Notes: generated by a model from the letters alone, not told the origin. A stretch of 64,000 nucleotides of DNA from Vulcanimicrobiota bacterium (GCA_003151115.1 PLWS01000002.1:310001-374000); one strand, 5' to 3'. Positions 25,668-34,636 are shown, counted from the first letter of the stretch. Made by a program: numbers and translations.

Positions 25668-26757
25668 TCGAGATCGTTTCCTTCGGCTTGGGATGCGCTT
25701 CGATCGCGTCGAGTAATGCGCCGGCGAGCTGGTCGCAGATCGGATCGTCGATTTCTTCCACGAGGCCTTCGTCGGCAAGCCGCGCCTTCTCCGGGTCGAT
25801 GGGAATGCGGGCGAGGAGCGGCGCCTTCGCCAGTTCGGATACGCGCTCGGCGTAAGAGGGGCCGAAGATTTCGTACTTCTTTCCGGTGTCGGGCGCGATG
25901 AAGTACGACATGTTTTCGACGACGCCCAATATCGGTTTCTTGAGCTGATGCACCAGGTTCGCCGCTTTGCGCACGATCATCGTCGCAAGCGCTTGCGGCA
26001 TCGTCACGAGGATCACGCCGTCGATCGCGAGTGATTGTAAGACGGTGAGCGGCGCGTCGGACGTTCCCGGCGGCAGATCGATGAGCAGATAGTCGAGGTC
26101 GCTCCAAAGCACTTGCTCGTAAAACTGACGAATGACGCCGGAAAGAATCGGACCGCGCCAGATCATCGCGGTGTCTTCCTGATCGGTGAGCAAGTTTGAA
26201 CTGACGATTTCGATCGCGGTGCGCGATTGCGCGGGCACCATGAGCGGCGGCGCGTTCCCGCCTTGCGGAACGGGCTTCGCGTTAGGGTCGACTTCGAGCA
26301 GCAGCGGCGTGCGCAGCCCGAAGAGTTTTGGGATCGACGGTCCCGTAATGTCGGCGTCAAGGATGCCGACGCGCAGATTCCGGCGTCGCAGCCCGAGCGC
26401 GATCAGCGCGGTGACGAGCGATTTACCGACGCCGCCCTTGCCCGACATGATCGGTACGACGTGGTTGATTTTTCCGTGTCTTTTGAATTCACCGGGAGCG
26501 CGGCGCAGCGGAATGCGATCTTCGTTGCTGATATTCGGGACGAAGCCCGAGAGGCGCGCCTGCACGAGGGCCGCGATAATCGGCTCGATCCGCAGGCCGT
26601 GCGCTTTGGCGCCTTGTTCGATCGTCTCGTACTTGTTGACGCCGCAGCCGGCGCAATGCAGGCCGAATTTGCCGAGAACCTCGGCTGCTATGGGGAGGTC
26701 CCGGACCAGCTCCGCGATGTTGCTCTGCGGCCCGATCTCCATTTCGAGGTGCGGCAT
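25660..26757 (-). CDS. Mrp/ApbC-family P-loop ATPase with N-terminal DUF1858-like domain
   Basis: The 365-aa protein starts with a short helical domain carrying LHCAGCGVNKYETIEQGA (DUF1858, as in ScdA-type N-termini). The Mrp/NBP35 ATPase follows: deviant Walker A MSGKGGVGKS, DADITGPSIPKLFG and LLIDLPPGTSDAP. Family members carry or insert iron-sulfur clusters. The usual C-terminal Cys pair after ENMSYF is missing (reads FIAPDTGKK), so the N-terminal cysteines may be the only cluster ligands. ATG at 26757 chosen over a TTG two codons earlier. Confidence 0.92.
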   Translation of the reverse strand: MPHLEMEIGPQSNIAELVRDLPIAAEVLGKFGLHCAGCGVNKYETIEQGAKAHGLRIEPIIAALVQARLSGFVPNISNEDRIPLRRAPGEFKRHGKINHVVPIMSGKGGVGKSLVTALIALGLRRRNLRVGILDADITGPSIPKLFGLRTPLLLEVDPNAKPVPQGGNAPPLMVPAQSRTAIEIVSSNLLTDQEDTAMIWRGPILSGVIRQFYEQVLWSDLDYLLIDLPPGTSDAPLTVLQSLAIDGVILVTMPQALATMIVRKAANLVHQLKKPILGVVENMSYFIAPDTGKKYEIFGPSYAERVSELAKAPLLARIPIDPEKARLADEGLVEEIDDPICDQLAGALLDAIEAHPKPKETISII

Positions 26758-26792
26758 GGGCAAGGGGTTCGCGTTCCGAAGCCCCCGGTCTT

Positions 26793-27638
26793 ATGCGAGA
26801 GATGTCGCACGAGCAGCTCGCCTTGCTGACCGCCGCCTACATGCACGTTCCGGCGCGGCGTCTGCGGTCGCTCGCGCGCGGTGAAGATTCATCATTAAAG
26901 GAGTGGCTGGAGTCTGATTCGGGCCGGCGCGTCGCGCACGCCCGTCATCAGGCCCGCGACGCGGCACATACCCTGGCAGCGCTGGAGGCTTCCATCGTAA
27001 CCATCGCCGACGCGCGCTATCCTGAACGTTTGCGCGATCTCGAGGATCCGCCGGCGTTTCTGTGCGTGCGCGGAAATCTGCCCTCGCGCGGCATTGCCGT
27101 CATCGGGACCCGCACTCCGCCCGAAGCGGCGCGGCTCTTCGCGCGCGAGTTTTCCGCGCGTCTGGGCGAGCCGATCGTCAGCGGTTTGGCTTTGGGGATC
27201 GATGCCGCGGCGCATCGCGGCGCGCTGGACGCCGGCGTTCCGACCGTCGCCTATGTCGGAACGGGTTTGGGCGTCACGTATCCGCCCGAGCACCGCGCGC
27301 TGGAAGAAGAGATCGTTGCGCGCGGCGGCGCGATCGTCAGCGAACGTCTTCCGGGCGAAGGCGCCACAAAATCCACGCTCGCGCACCGCGACCGTCTGCA
27401 GGCGGCGCACGCGCGCGCGGTCGTGCTGATCGCAAGCGAAACCGACGGCGGCGCGATGCTGACCATGCGTTACGCCAAGCAGCTGGGGCGCCCGAGGTTT
27501 GCGTTGGCGGCGTACGGCGATCGGTGCTATACCGGAAACGCGCAAGCGCATGCCGACGGCGCGCGCGTGCTGCCGTTCGACGTCGACCGGGCGTTGCACG
27601 AACTGCAAGAGTTCTCGAAGCACCTCGCGCCGGCTTAA
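26793..27638 (+). CDS. dprA: DNA-processing protein DprA (Smf)
   Basis: The 281-aa Rossmann-fold protein loads RecA on incoming single-stranded DNA during natural transformation. Family marks: DPPAFLCVRGN, AVIGTRTPP, VSGLALGIDAAAHRGAL, GTGLGVTYPPEH and ASETDGGAMLTMRYA. It lacks a C-terminal winged helix, as short DprA forms do. Its presence suggests DNA uptake ability, though no com genes lie in the window. The stop is immediately followed by the GTG start of hemL with no gap. Confidence 0.92.
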   Translation: MREMSHEQLALLTAAYMHVPARRLRSLARGEDSSLKEWLESDSGRRVAHARHQARDAAHTLAALEASIVTIADARYPERLRDLEDPPAFLCVRGNLPSRGIAVIGTRTPPEAARLFAREFSARLGEPIVSGLALGIDAAAHRGALDAGVPTVAYVGTGLGVTYPPEHRALEEEIVARGGAIVSERLPGEGATKSTLAHRDRLQAAHARAVVLIASETDGGAMLTMRYAKQLGRPRFALAAYGDRCYTGNAQAHADGARVLPFDVDRALHELQEFSKHLAPA

Positions 27639-28904
27639 GTGCAAGAAACGCTCGCTGGCGGCTGCAACTCGCCGGTGCGCTCGGGCTGGTCGGTCGGTGA
27701 AAAACCGTTCGTGCAGAGCCGCGGCGACGGCGCTTATGCGTTTGATGAAAACGGCGAACGGTACATCGACTACATCATGGGCTACGGCCCGCTTTTGTTC
27801 GGATACAACAATCCGGCGCTGACGTCCGGACTCGACGAGCTGGCGGCGCGTGGTGCGCTATTCGGATCGACGCACGCGGAAGAAGAGCGGCTGGCGCAGC
27901 GCATTCGCGGACACGTCCCTTCGATGGAGCGCGTGCGTTTCACGACCACCGGCAGCGAAGCGATGATGAGCGCGATCCGCGTGGCGCGCGCGTTTACCGG
28001 GCGCGATCTCGTCGTGCGGTTTGCCGGAAACTATCACGGGCATTTCGACGCGGCGCTTTTTTCCGCAGGCGCATCCGCGCAGACGACGCAGGCCGGCCCT
28101 AGCGGCATTCCCGGGGGCGTCATGCAAGATGTCGCGGTCGCCCGTTACAACGAACTTGAAAGCGTCGAACGCGCTATCCGCGGGCGCGAAAGCGAACTTG
28201 CCGCGATCGTCGTCGAGCCGGTTTGCGCAAACATGGGGCTGGTCAAGGCCCGCAAGGATTTCCTGAAAGGCTTGCGCCGGCAGGCCGACGCTTCCGGCGC
28301 GTTGTTGATCTTCGACGAAATCATTTCGTGGCCGCGCGCAGGTATGGGCGGCGAACAGGCGGTCATCGGCATCCGTCCCGACCTGACCGCAATCGGGAAA
28401 GTCCTCGGCGGCGGCTTTCCCATCGCGGCCTTCGGCGGGCACGAAGACGTCATGGCGGTGCTCGCACCGGACGGCGCGGTGTTCACGGGCGGAACTCATG
28501 CCGGCAATCCGTTCAGTGTCGCGATCGCGCATCGCGTGCTCGATCTGCTCGCAGCGCATCCCGAATATTTCGCTCAGGTGCGCGGGCTGGCGGAACGGCT
28601 CGCGCTCGGAATTCGCGGGATATTCGTGCGGCAGAACCTTGCTTATAATGTGGCGCAATACGAATCCATCGTGGATTTTATGTTCCGCAACGGACCGCCC
28701 GTTCGAGACTACGACGACGCGCGCGGCTCCGATGGAAAGAAGTACGCCGCATATTACCGCGCGATGCGCGAGCGGCACGTTCTGTTGCCACCCTCCCAGA
28801 ACGAAGTGATGTTTCTTTCAACCGCGCACACCGAGAGCGACATCGACGAAACGCTCAAGGCAATCGACGAGTCACTTGCCGAGATCGAGCATGCGGCGCC
28901 GTGA
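27639..28904 (+). CDS. hemL: Glutamate-1-semialdehyde 2,1-aminomutase-like PLP enzyme
   Basis: The 421-aa class-III aminotransferase-fold protein has NSPVRSGWSVGEKPFV, RFTTTGSEAMMSAIRVARAF, FAGNYHGHFDA, LIFDEIISWPRAG and PLP-lysine region IGKVLGGGFPIAAFGG, all as in HemL, which makes 5-aminolevulinate for tetrapyrroles. The typical DEV in front of the catalytic site reads DEI, and the C-terminal part is somewhat divergent, so a HemL-like aminomutase of other substrate is possible. GTG start at 27639 abuts the dprA stop. Confidence 0.85.
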   Translation: MQETLAGGCNSPVRSGWSVGEKPFVQSRGDGAYAFDENGERYIDYIMGYGPLLFGYNNPALTSGLDELAARGALFGSTHAEEERLAQRIRGHVPSMERVRFTTTGSEAMMSAIRVARAFTGRDLVVRFAGNYHGHFDAALFSAGASAQTTQAGPSGIPGGVMQDVAVARYNELESVERAIRGRESELAAIVVEPVCANMGLVKARKDFLKGLRRQADASGALLIFDEIISWPRAGMGGEQAVIGIRPDLTAIGKVLGGGFPIAAFGGHEDVMAVLAPDGAVFTGGTHAGNPFSVAIAHRVLDLLAAHPEYFAQVRGLAERLALGIRGIFVRQNLAYNVAQYESIVDFMFRNGPPVRDYDDARGSDGKKYAAYYRAMRERHVLLPPSQNEVMFLSTAHTESDIDETLKAIDESLAEIEHAAP

Positions 28905-30276
28905 CTTTCTAGAAAGTACCGCGGCTGCGGCGCTCTTACCCGCGGAGCTGGCCTGCCTGCCGCCGGCGTCGATGCTATCGCCGAAAGCGATCGCTGCGCA
29001 AGTGCGCGACGAGTTTTTGCACGCGTGGCATGGTTACAAGTACGCAGCCTGGGGCTACGATGAAGTGCGCCCAATCAGCGGCAAGCCGTCGAATTTCTTT
29101 TTGGAGAACCATTCGTTCGGGCTCTCGATCATTGAAGCGATGGATACACTTTACGTCATGGGCCTCGATGCCGAACTGGAGTCGTGCGTCGCATGGCTGC
29201 GCTCGCACATGGATTTCGACGTAGACGGCGACGTTCAGATGTTCGAAGCGGTGATTCGCATGGTCGCCGGATTGTTGACGGGTTATTACGCGATCGGCGA
29301 GCGGTTTTTGGCGGACGGTGCCCGCGATCTCGCGGATCGTCTGCTCGTTTGCTTCACGAAGTCGCCCACCGGCGCGCCCTACCGGTACGCGAACCTGAAA
29401 ACCGGCGCGGTCCGCGAGCCGCACATGGTGCTCGCCGAAATTGGTTCGAACATTTTGGAGTTCGGCGATCTCACACGGCTCACGGGCCAGCCGAAGTATG
29501 TGCAGGCCTCCATGAAAGCCTATGAAGCCGTTATCGCCAAACGATCGGATCTCGATCTGCTCGGCACGACGTTCGACGTGGAGAAGGGCGAGTTCATCGA
29601 TACCGATGACCCCGCGCCCGACGAACCCGTCGATTCGTTCTACGAATACCTGTGGGGCGGTTGGCAAATGCTTGGCCTTACCCAGCCGCGCGATTGGTAC
29701 CGCATGCTGACGGCGGCGATCGTCAAGTATAAGCTGACGCGCGTTTCGGGAAACCTCTGGTTCAAAACGCTGAACTACAAGACGGGCGCGGCCACCGGAG
29801 ATACGACGACGTCTGAACTCGCGGCATTCTATGCGGGGCTTGTTGCCAAGGGCGGCAATCGCGACGTTGGTTCGGCATTTTACGACTCGTGGACCACGGC
29901 ACTCGATAAGTACGAGCTGATTCCCGAAGTTATTAACTATGCGGACCTCTCAATCGTCAGCCCGCGGCACTGGCTGCGGCCGGAATATCCGAACTCTTCG
30001 TTTGACTTGTGGTTTCTGACAAAAGATCCGAAGTACCGCGTGACCGCATATCAGTACTTCCAAGCGCTGCGCCGGAATTGCCGGACGCCGCGCGGCTACA
30101 CTGTGCTCACCGACCTGCGCACGCGACCGATGACGCAAGGCGATTACTTCCCGGCGTATTCGTTTTCGGAGAACTTCAAGTATCTCTATCTCATGTTCGC
30201 CGATACGCCGCGCTTTGACGGCTCCCGCTACTACCTCAACACCGAAGGCAAAATCATGCGCGGCATGCGGACATGA
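28891..30276 (+). CDS. Glycoside hydrolase family 47 (alpha-1,2-mannosidase-like), exported
   Basis: The 461-aa protein begins with a twin-arginine-type signal (MRRRDFLESTAAAALLPA). The GH47 pattern follows: HGYKYAAWGYDEVRP, SIIEAMDTLYVMGL, VQMFEAVIRMVAGLLTGY, SNILEFGDLTRLTGQPKYVQ, LRPEYPNSSFDLWFLT, SENFKYLYLMFAD and NTEG near the end, where the conserved Thr binds Ca2+. GH47 enzymes invert alpha-1,2-mannosyl bonds; they are common in the eukaryotic secretory path and uncommon in bacteria. ATG at 28891 overlaps hemL by 14 bases. About 450 residues equals a minimal catalytic domain. Confidence 0.88.
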   Translation: MRRRDFLESTAAAALLPAELACLPPASMLSPKAIAAQVRDEFLHAWHGYKYAAWGYDEVRPISGKPSNFFLENHSFGLSIIEAMDTLYVMGLDAELESCVAWLRSHMDFDVDGDVQMFEAVIRMVAGLLTGYYAIGERFLADGARDLADRLLVCFTKSPTGAPYRYANLKTGAVREPHMVLAEIGSNILEFGDLTRLTGQPKYVQASMKAYEAVIAKRSDLDLLGTTFDVEKGEFIDTDDPAPDEPVDSFYEYLWGGWQMLGLTQPRDWYRMLTAAIVKYKLTRVSGNLWFKTLNYKTGAATGDTTTSELAAFYAGLVAKGGNRDVGSAFYDSWTTALDKYELIPEVINYADLSIVSPRHWLRPEYPNSSFDLWFLTKDPKYRVTAYQYFQALRRNCRTPRGYTVLTDLRTRPMTQGDYFPAYSFSENFKYLYLMFADTPRFDGSRYYLNTEGKIMRGMRT

Positions 30277-30330
30277 GCCGAGGCGGGGTCCGGTTGAACC
30301 GCTAGGTTCGCCGGATATTTTGGAGAATTA

Positions 30331-30852
30331 GTGCGGGTGGAAAAATTTCTGTTGAGCATGAGCGTGCTCTTTTTTGTTGCCGGCCCGGCCATGTCGCAAG
30401 CGAGCGCGGACGGAAACTTTCGCGCCGTTCTGCAGAGCCGTTACGCAGCTATGAAGGCCGCCATGGCGGCGAGGGACGCAAATGCGATCGCCTCTGTCCT
30501 GGCGCCGAACTTCGTCAGCATCGACACGTCGGGCAATCGCGAGAATGCCGCGAAGATGATCGCGGAGGTTAAGGCGCTGCCGCAAGATCCGCATAAGACA
30601 GGCGTAACGACGTTGGTTTCCGTCTGGGTTAAGCAGAACACAGCGATCATCTAACAACGTTACGATATGAAAACCACTAAGGCGGTGCTATTCAGCACCC
30701 AGCCCGTGGAACCGATCACGCTTTCGACGGACACATGGGTCAAACTGCATGGCCGTTGGTTATTGCAAGAAACGGAAACCGACCAACTGGACTATTACGT
30801 TAACGGTTTGCGCGTGCAGCATGCAGTGAAGGGCACTAGCTCGCCTCACTGA
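30331..30852 (+). pseudogene. DUF4440/SnoaL-like secreted protein interrupted by an in-frame TAA
   Basis: Reading from GTG 30331 (GGAG 6 bases upstream) gives a signal peptide, then RAVLQSRYAAMKAAMAARDA and LAPNFVSIDTSG, an NTF2-like cone-fold start. At 30652-30654 a TAA stops the frame. Directly afterwards the same frame continues QRYDMKTTKAVLF...WVKLHGRWLLQETETDQLDYYV, which is the expected C-terminal half of a DUF4440 protein. One substitution (for example CAA or GAA to TAA) explains it. The broken gene totals 173 sense codons. The second half has an ATG at 30667 but no ribosome site. Confidence 0.75.
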
Positions 30853-32180
30853 CGCACTGCCACCGGATAGACCGCCGGACTGACTAGTCCGCTTGCGTCC
30901 ACCGAGCGCACTCCCAAGATGGAGTTGTCCTTGCTGACCGGCACCGTCGCCTGCGTGACGTTGCCGACGTTTTTAGAGTGCTGCCACAGCGGCGAGGTCG
31001 TGTCACGCCAGACGATTTCATAGCTCGCCGCACGTGCGGCCGGTTTCCAACGCAGCGTCGAATCGTTGGTCAGCCGGTCGATCATGATTTGCACGGTCCC
31101 CGGCTGGTCGGGTCCGAGCGCAAGTGCCGCAAGCGCGGCGACGTTCATGCGGGTGACGTTGGCGAGATAGTTCCAATCATTGTATTGGGGCAAGTCGCCG
31201 TACTGCACGCCGTTTTCGACGCGCACGTTTTGGTGCTGGTGTCGGAAATCTTCGTGGATTTCGACGAAACGGATCGCGGGAAAACCCCGCGCCGTAAACG
31301 ACTCTTGATCGCCGCCGCGGCGGAAGCGGTCGGCGCGGTAGATGAGCGTCGCGGTCATCGGCGCGACGTATTGTTCGGAAACGTTCTTGACAAACCGCGC
31401 GATCTCGCGCGACGGCGAATCGTTTTCGGAGCCGGCAGCGTTTACGGCGCTGATTTTCGCGTCGTCCGGAACGCCCTGGCTGAAGACGCGGACGGTGTGG
31501 CGATCGGGCGATCCGGCCGGCGAGTTCGAGGTTCCGATGATGTCGTTATTGAGATCGGCAACGACGTTTGTGTTGGACGCTTTGAGCTCGCGCGCGAAGT
31601 GATCCGAGCCCCACAGATTGAGCTCCTCACCGTCGAAAACCGCAAAGATGATCGTGCCGTGAAATTGCTGCGCTGCCATGACCTTGGCGGCTTCAAGGAC
31701 CGCCGAAGTGCCGGAGCCGTTGTCATCGGCTCCAGGCGCTTGACCGGCGCCGTCGGTGCAATCGCCGTCACAGTCGTCGTAGTGGCTGGACATTACGTAG
31801 GTCGGTCCGGGTTCGTCGCCGCGCAGCGTCGCGATGATGCTCGATTCGGTAACGGCGCGCGGGGTGCGCGGAGTCTTGTCCTGGAGATACGTATCGAGCG
31901 CGACCGTCATTCGCCCGCCGCTCGTCGCAGCGGCCGCTTCGAACTGCGCTTTGATCCAATCGCGCGCTGCAAAAACGCCGCGGGCCGGCGAGTTCATGCC
32001 CTCGGAGAAGTCGTTGCGTGTGTAAAAGCCCACCAAGCGCGTATCATACGCGCGCAGGTCCGCGGAAGAAACCGCGCGGACCATCGCGGCAATGCGCGGG
32101 TCGGCGGCCGGTTTGGCGGAAGCGGAGACGACGGTCAGCGCGAGGATCGCGCTTGCAGAAAGAATGCGGCGAGCGTTCAT
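30846..32180 (-). CDS. Secreted M28-family zinc aminopeptidase
   Basis: The 444-aa protein has a signal peptide (ILALTVVSASAKPAADP) and co-catalytic zinc ligands in SSHYDD (His), APGADDNGSG (Asp), VFDGEELNLWG (Glu-Glu), VADLNNDIIG (Asp) and RHQHQN (His), as in M28 peptidases such as leucine aminopeptidases. The last 90 residues (LTNDSTLRWKPAARAASYEI, NSILGVRSVDASG) resemble a fibronectin type III domain. Its start is only 20 bases from the divergent GIY-YIG start, leaving almost no room for separate promoters. Confidence 0.9.
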   Translation of the reverse strand: MNARRILSASAILALTVVSASAKPAADPRIAAMVRAVSSADLRAYDTRLVGFYTRNDFSEGMNSPARGVFAARDWIKAQFEAAAATSGGRMTVALDTYLQDKTPRTPRAVTESSIIATLRGDEPGPTYVMSSHYDDCDGDCTDGAGQAPGADDNGSGTSAVLEAAKVMAAQQFHGTIIFAVFDGEELNLWGSDHFARELKASNTNVVADLNNDIIGTSNSPAGSPDRHTVRVFSQGVPDDAKISAVNAAGSENDSPSREIARFVKNVSEQYVAPMTATLIYRADRFRRGGDQESFTARGFPAIRFVEIHEDFRHQHQNVRVENGVQYGDLPQYNDWNYLANVTRMNVAALAALALGPDQPGTVQIMIDRLTNDSTLRWKPAARAASYEIVWRDTTSPLWQHSKNVGNVTQATVPVSKDNSILGVRSVDASGLVSPAVYPVAVRQ

Positions 32181-32200
32181 GAAAGTGCCTTCACGAAAAT

Positions 32201-32473
32201 ATGTTCGTCTACATTCTTGCCTGCCGGGACGGATCGCTGTACACGGGCTGGACGGACAACCTCGACCGCCGGCTTCAGTCGCACCTCGACGGGCGCGCCG
32301 CGAAGTATACGCGTTCGCGCCTGCCCGTGCGGCTGGTCGGATGGATGCGGACGGGTGACGTGTCGCAAGCCAAGAGCTTGGAAGCTCGCTTCAAGCAACT
32401 GAGCCGCGGGGAAAAGCTGGCAGCCCTCGCCGCGGGCAAGGCCTTCGGAGTCCGGCTGCACAAAACGCGCTAA
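32201..32473 (+). CDS. GIY-YIG nuclease domain protein (UPF0213/YhbQ type)
   Basis: The 90-aa single-domain protein has VYILACRDGSLYTGWTDNLD (GIY-YIG motif as V-Y-I / Y-T-G), RRLQSHLDGRAAKYTRSR and SLEARFKQLSRGEKLAL-type tail, close to the YhbQ family. The conserved catalytic Arg (RRLQSH) is present. Such stand-alone proteins are suspected in DNA repair. Stop at 32471-32473 is followed at once by the ATG of the cyclophilin gene. Confidence 0.9.
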   Translation: MFVYILACRDGSLYTGWTDNLDRRLQSHLDGRAAKYTRSRLPVRLVGWMRTGDVSQAKSLEARFKQLSRGEKLAALAAGKAFGVRLHKTR

Positions 32474-32965
32474 ATGGCAACGCACACTGCGCCCACAGGC
32501 GAAGAATTCCGCACGCTCGTCGAGCGAGCGCGCACATCTTTGGCGCGCATCAGCACGCCCAAGGGTGACATGGTCTTTTCTTTTTATGCCGCCGATGCGC
32601 CGCAGCATTGCGCCGCATTTATCAAACTCGCCGACGCGGGGTTCTACGACGGCACGGCTTTCCACCGGGTTGAACCCGGTTTCGTGATTCAAGGCGGCGA
32701 CCCGCAAGGCGACGGCACCGGCGGCCCGGGCTACAACTTGAAAGCGGAGTTTAACGACTACCCGCACGTGCGAGGCACGGTTGCGATGGCGCGCGCCTCG
32801 TCGCCGGACTCGGCCGGCTCGCAGTTTTACATCTGCTTGGACGACGCGCGCTTTCTCGACAAGCAGTACACGGTCTTCGGGCAATTGACGGAGGGATTTG
32901 AAACGCTCGACGCGATCCGGCGCGGCGATAAAATGACGAAAGTAAGCGTCGCTCCTAAAGCATAG
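32474..32965 (+). CDS. Cyclophilin-type peptidyl-prolyl cis-trans isomerase
   Basis: The 163-aa protein folds as a cyclophilin: GDMVFSFYAADAPQHCAAF, FYDGTAFHRVEPGFVIQGGD (catalytic Arg in FHRV, Gln in QGG), MARASSPDSAGSQFYICL and FGQLTEGFETLDAI. No signal peptide, so cytoplasmic. It assists folding by turning X-Pro bonds. It directly follows the GIY-YIG gene without a gap, and its end overlaps the beta-lactamase-like gene by 11 bases. Confidence 0.93.
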   Translation: MATHTAPTGEEFRTLVERARTSLARISTPKGDMVFSFYAADAPQHCAAFIKLADAGFYDGTAFHRVEPGFVIQGGDPQGDGTGGPGYNLKAEFNDYPHVRGTVAMARASSPDSAGSQFYICLDDARFLDKQYTVFGQLTEGFETLDAIRRGDKMTKVSVAPKA

Positions 32966-33830
32966 TTCCGGCTACCTGGTGGTAGACCAGGCGCGAAATA
33001 TCGGCGATGCCGGAGGCTCCGCCGCTCCAATCGTTGAGTTGCATCGTGTAAACGGCGATCACGTATGGCGAATTTCCGAACGGATCGACGATCGCGACGT
33101 CCGCGCGCGTGCCAGTGAGTTCCCCGGTTTTATTTGCGATCGCGACGCCGTGCGGGACGCCCGCTGGAATTTTGTCGCGGTCGGTCTGCCCCAGCATGAT
33201 CTGGATCATCGCGCGGCACGATTCGGGCGATGCAACGGTCCGGATCGCTTCCCGGGTTCCGCGCTCGATCTGGAAGAGCAGGTTCGCCATATCTTGCGGC
33301 GTGGTGCGATTGTCGTGATGCTTGAGGATCGCCGGCGTATCCAGAAAATGACGGCGCAGCGCCGTATGTTTCATGGCGGCATGGTGCGCGGTTGCATTGA
33401 TCGCATCGAATCCAAAATGCGTGATCAGAATATTCGCAGCGGTGTTGTCGCTCACCTGAATCATCGGCACGATGAGCTCGTGCACGGTGAAATGCTCGCC
33501 GTTTGAAGCGTGCGCCATGAAATCGGAGCCGCCGATGAAATCGCCGCTTCGAAACGTGATGGCTTTTTGCATGACCGACGGGTCGCTCTCGGCTTGGCGG
33601 AACGCCGTCAGCATGATCAGCAGCTTGATCGTGGAGGCGCTCGGAAAAGATAGGCCGGCGTTATAAGATGCAATCGGGGCGCCGGGTGCCATGCTTCGCG
33701 CATAGACGCCGACCGTCGCGGGAATCCGTTCGATCGCTTCGCGCAAGAGATCGTCGAAAGATTGCGCGGACGCGCGTTTAGGCCACAGGGCGGCCGCGCC
33801 TACGCCGGCGACGAACATGGAGCGTTTCAC
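32955..33830 (-). CDS. Class A beta-lactamase-like serine hydrolase
   Basis: The 291-aa exported protein has signal MFVAGVGAAALWPKRASA, active-site S-T-I-K (SASTIKLLIML), SDN loop (QVSDNTAANIL) and KTG triad (IANKTGELTG). In the omega loop the region expected to hold Glu166 (ExxLN) reads FLDTPAILKHHDNRTTP, with Asp at that place and no Asn, so efficient deacylation of beta-lactams is uncertain. The GTG at 33830 overlaps the upstream permease stop (GTGA). The much longer frame upstream is a shadow of the permease gene. Could be a peptidase-like relative. Confidence 0.85.
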   Translation of the reverse strand: MKRSMFVAGVGAAALWPKRASAQSFDDLLREAIERIPATVGVYARSMAPGAPIASYNAGLSFPSASTIKLLIMLTAFRQAESDPSVMQKAITFRSGDFIGGSDFMAHASNGEHFTVHELIVPMIQVSDNTAANILITHFGFDAINATAHHAAMKHTALRRHFLDTPAILKHHDNRTTPQDMANLLFQIERGTREAIRTVASPESCRAMIQIMLGQTDRDKIPAGVPHGVAIANKTGELTGTRADVAIVDPFGNSPYVIAVYTMQLNDWSGGASGIADISRLVYHQVAGTML

Positions 33831-34621
33831 GAGCCCGTTCCTTGATAGTGTTGCAAACCATAGCGCCAAAACGCGTACGAGATCGCAAGCCAGCCGGCAC
33901 CGACGAGCGGCGTCAGCAATCCGATCTGCGGCGAGAGCGAGAATCCGGTCTCGGCTTTGTGCAGCAAAAACGTCGCCGGAAAATAATTCATGAACGCGAA
34001 CGGAAAGACGAACGCCAGCAAGAACCGGACGCCGCGAGTGTAGATGCTGATCGGATAGCGTGTAAATTCCTGTTCGAGCGACATGACCACCCATCGCAGC
34101 GTGTCGACGCGGACAAACCAAAATGAAACCGTGGCCACGGCAAGCGATATACCCAAATCGATGAGCGCGCCTCCCACCATCACGAGCGGCACGAAGAGCA
34201 GGAACGCTGCATCTACGTTGACGCCGCTGTAATTCGTTGCGAGCACCATCCAGACGATCGCGAGAATAAGGCCGTCGGGGAAAAGTTGGGCCGGCACGGT
34301 GAGTGTTTGGAACAGCGTGTCTTGGGGCCGCACCAGGAACCGGTCGAAGCGGCCTTCGCGCACGTATTCGGGAACGCTCACGACGTTGAAGAAGAACGCA
34401 TTATGAAACTCGTGCCCCAGCATCCAGAGCGCGTACAGAAACGCCATCTGCCGGAAGTCCCAGCCGTTCATCGACGGGAACGTGCGCAGCGTCACCCAGA
34501 GCGCCGCGATGGCGGTCGCGTGATAGACGATCGTGAACGCGAACCACATGATGAAATTCGCCCGGTACTCGAGCATCGTCAGGAAATTGATGCGCCAATA
34601 TTGGTAGTAGGTCGCAAGCAC
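33827..34621 (-). CDS. ABC-2 family transporter permease (PF06182-like), subunit 1
   Basis: The 264-aa polytopic membrane protein has six or so hydrophobic segments (LATYYQYWRINFLTMLEYRA start, WFAFTIVYHATAIAALWVT, PLVMVGGALIDLGISLAVA, FLLAFVFPFAFMNYFPATFL). The phrase EYVREGRFDRFLVRPQDTL is typical of the ABC2_membrane_6 family. These permeases come in pairs with one NatA-like ATPase. The second permease and ATPase lie 2-4 kb away on the same strand, separated by plus-strand genes, so this subunit is physically detached from its partners. Confidence 0.88.
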   Translation of the reverse strand: MLATYYQYWRINFLTMLEYRANFIMWFAFTIVYHATAIAALWVTLRTFPSMNGWDFRQMAFLYALWMLGHEFHNAFFFNVVSVPEYVREGRFDRFLVRPQDTLFQTLTVPAQLFPDGLILAIVWMVLATNYSGVNVDAAFLLFVPLVMVGGALIDLGISLAVATVSFWFVRVDTLRWVVMSLEQEFTRYPISIYTRGVRFLLAFVFPFAFMNYFPATFLLHKAETGFSLSPQIGLLTPLVGAGWLAISYAFWRYGLQHYQGTGS

Positions 34622-34636
34622 AGTATGAGACTTATT

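Noticed and set aside
33831-34121. Longer start for the beta-lactamase-like gene
   Set aside because: The extension lies inside the permease gene on the same strand and would bury the signal peptide; GTG at 33830 is coupled to the permease stop.
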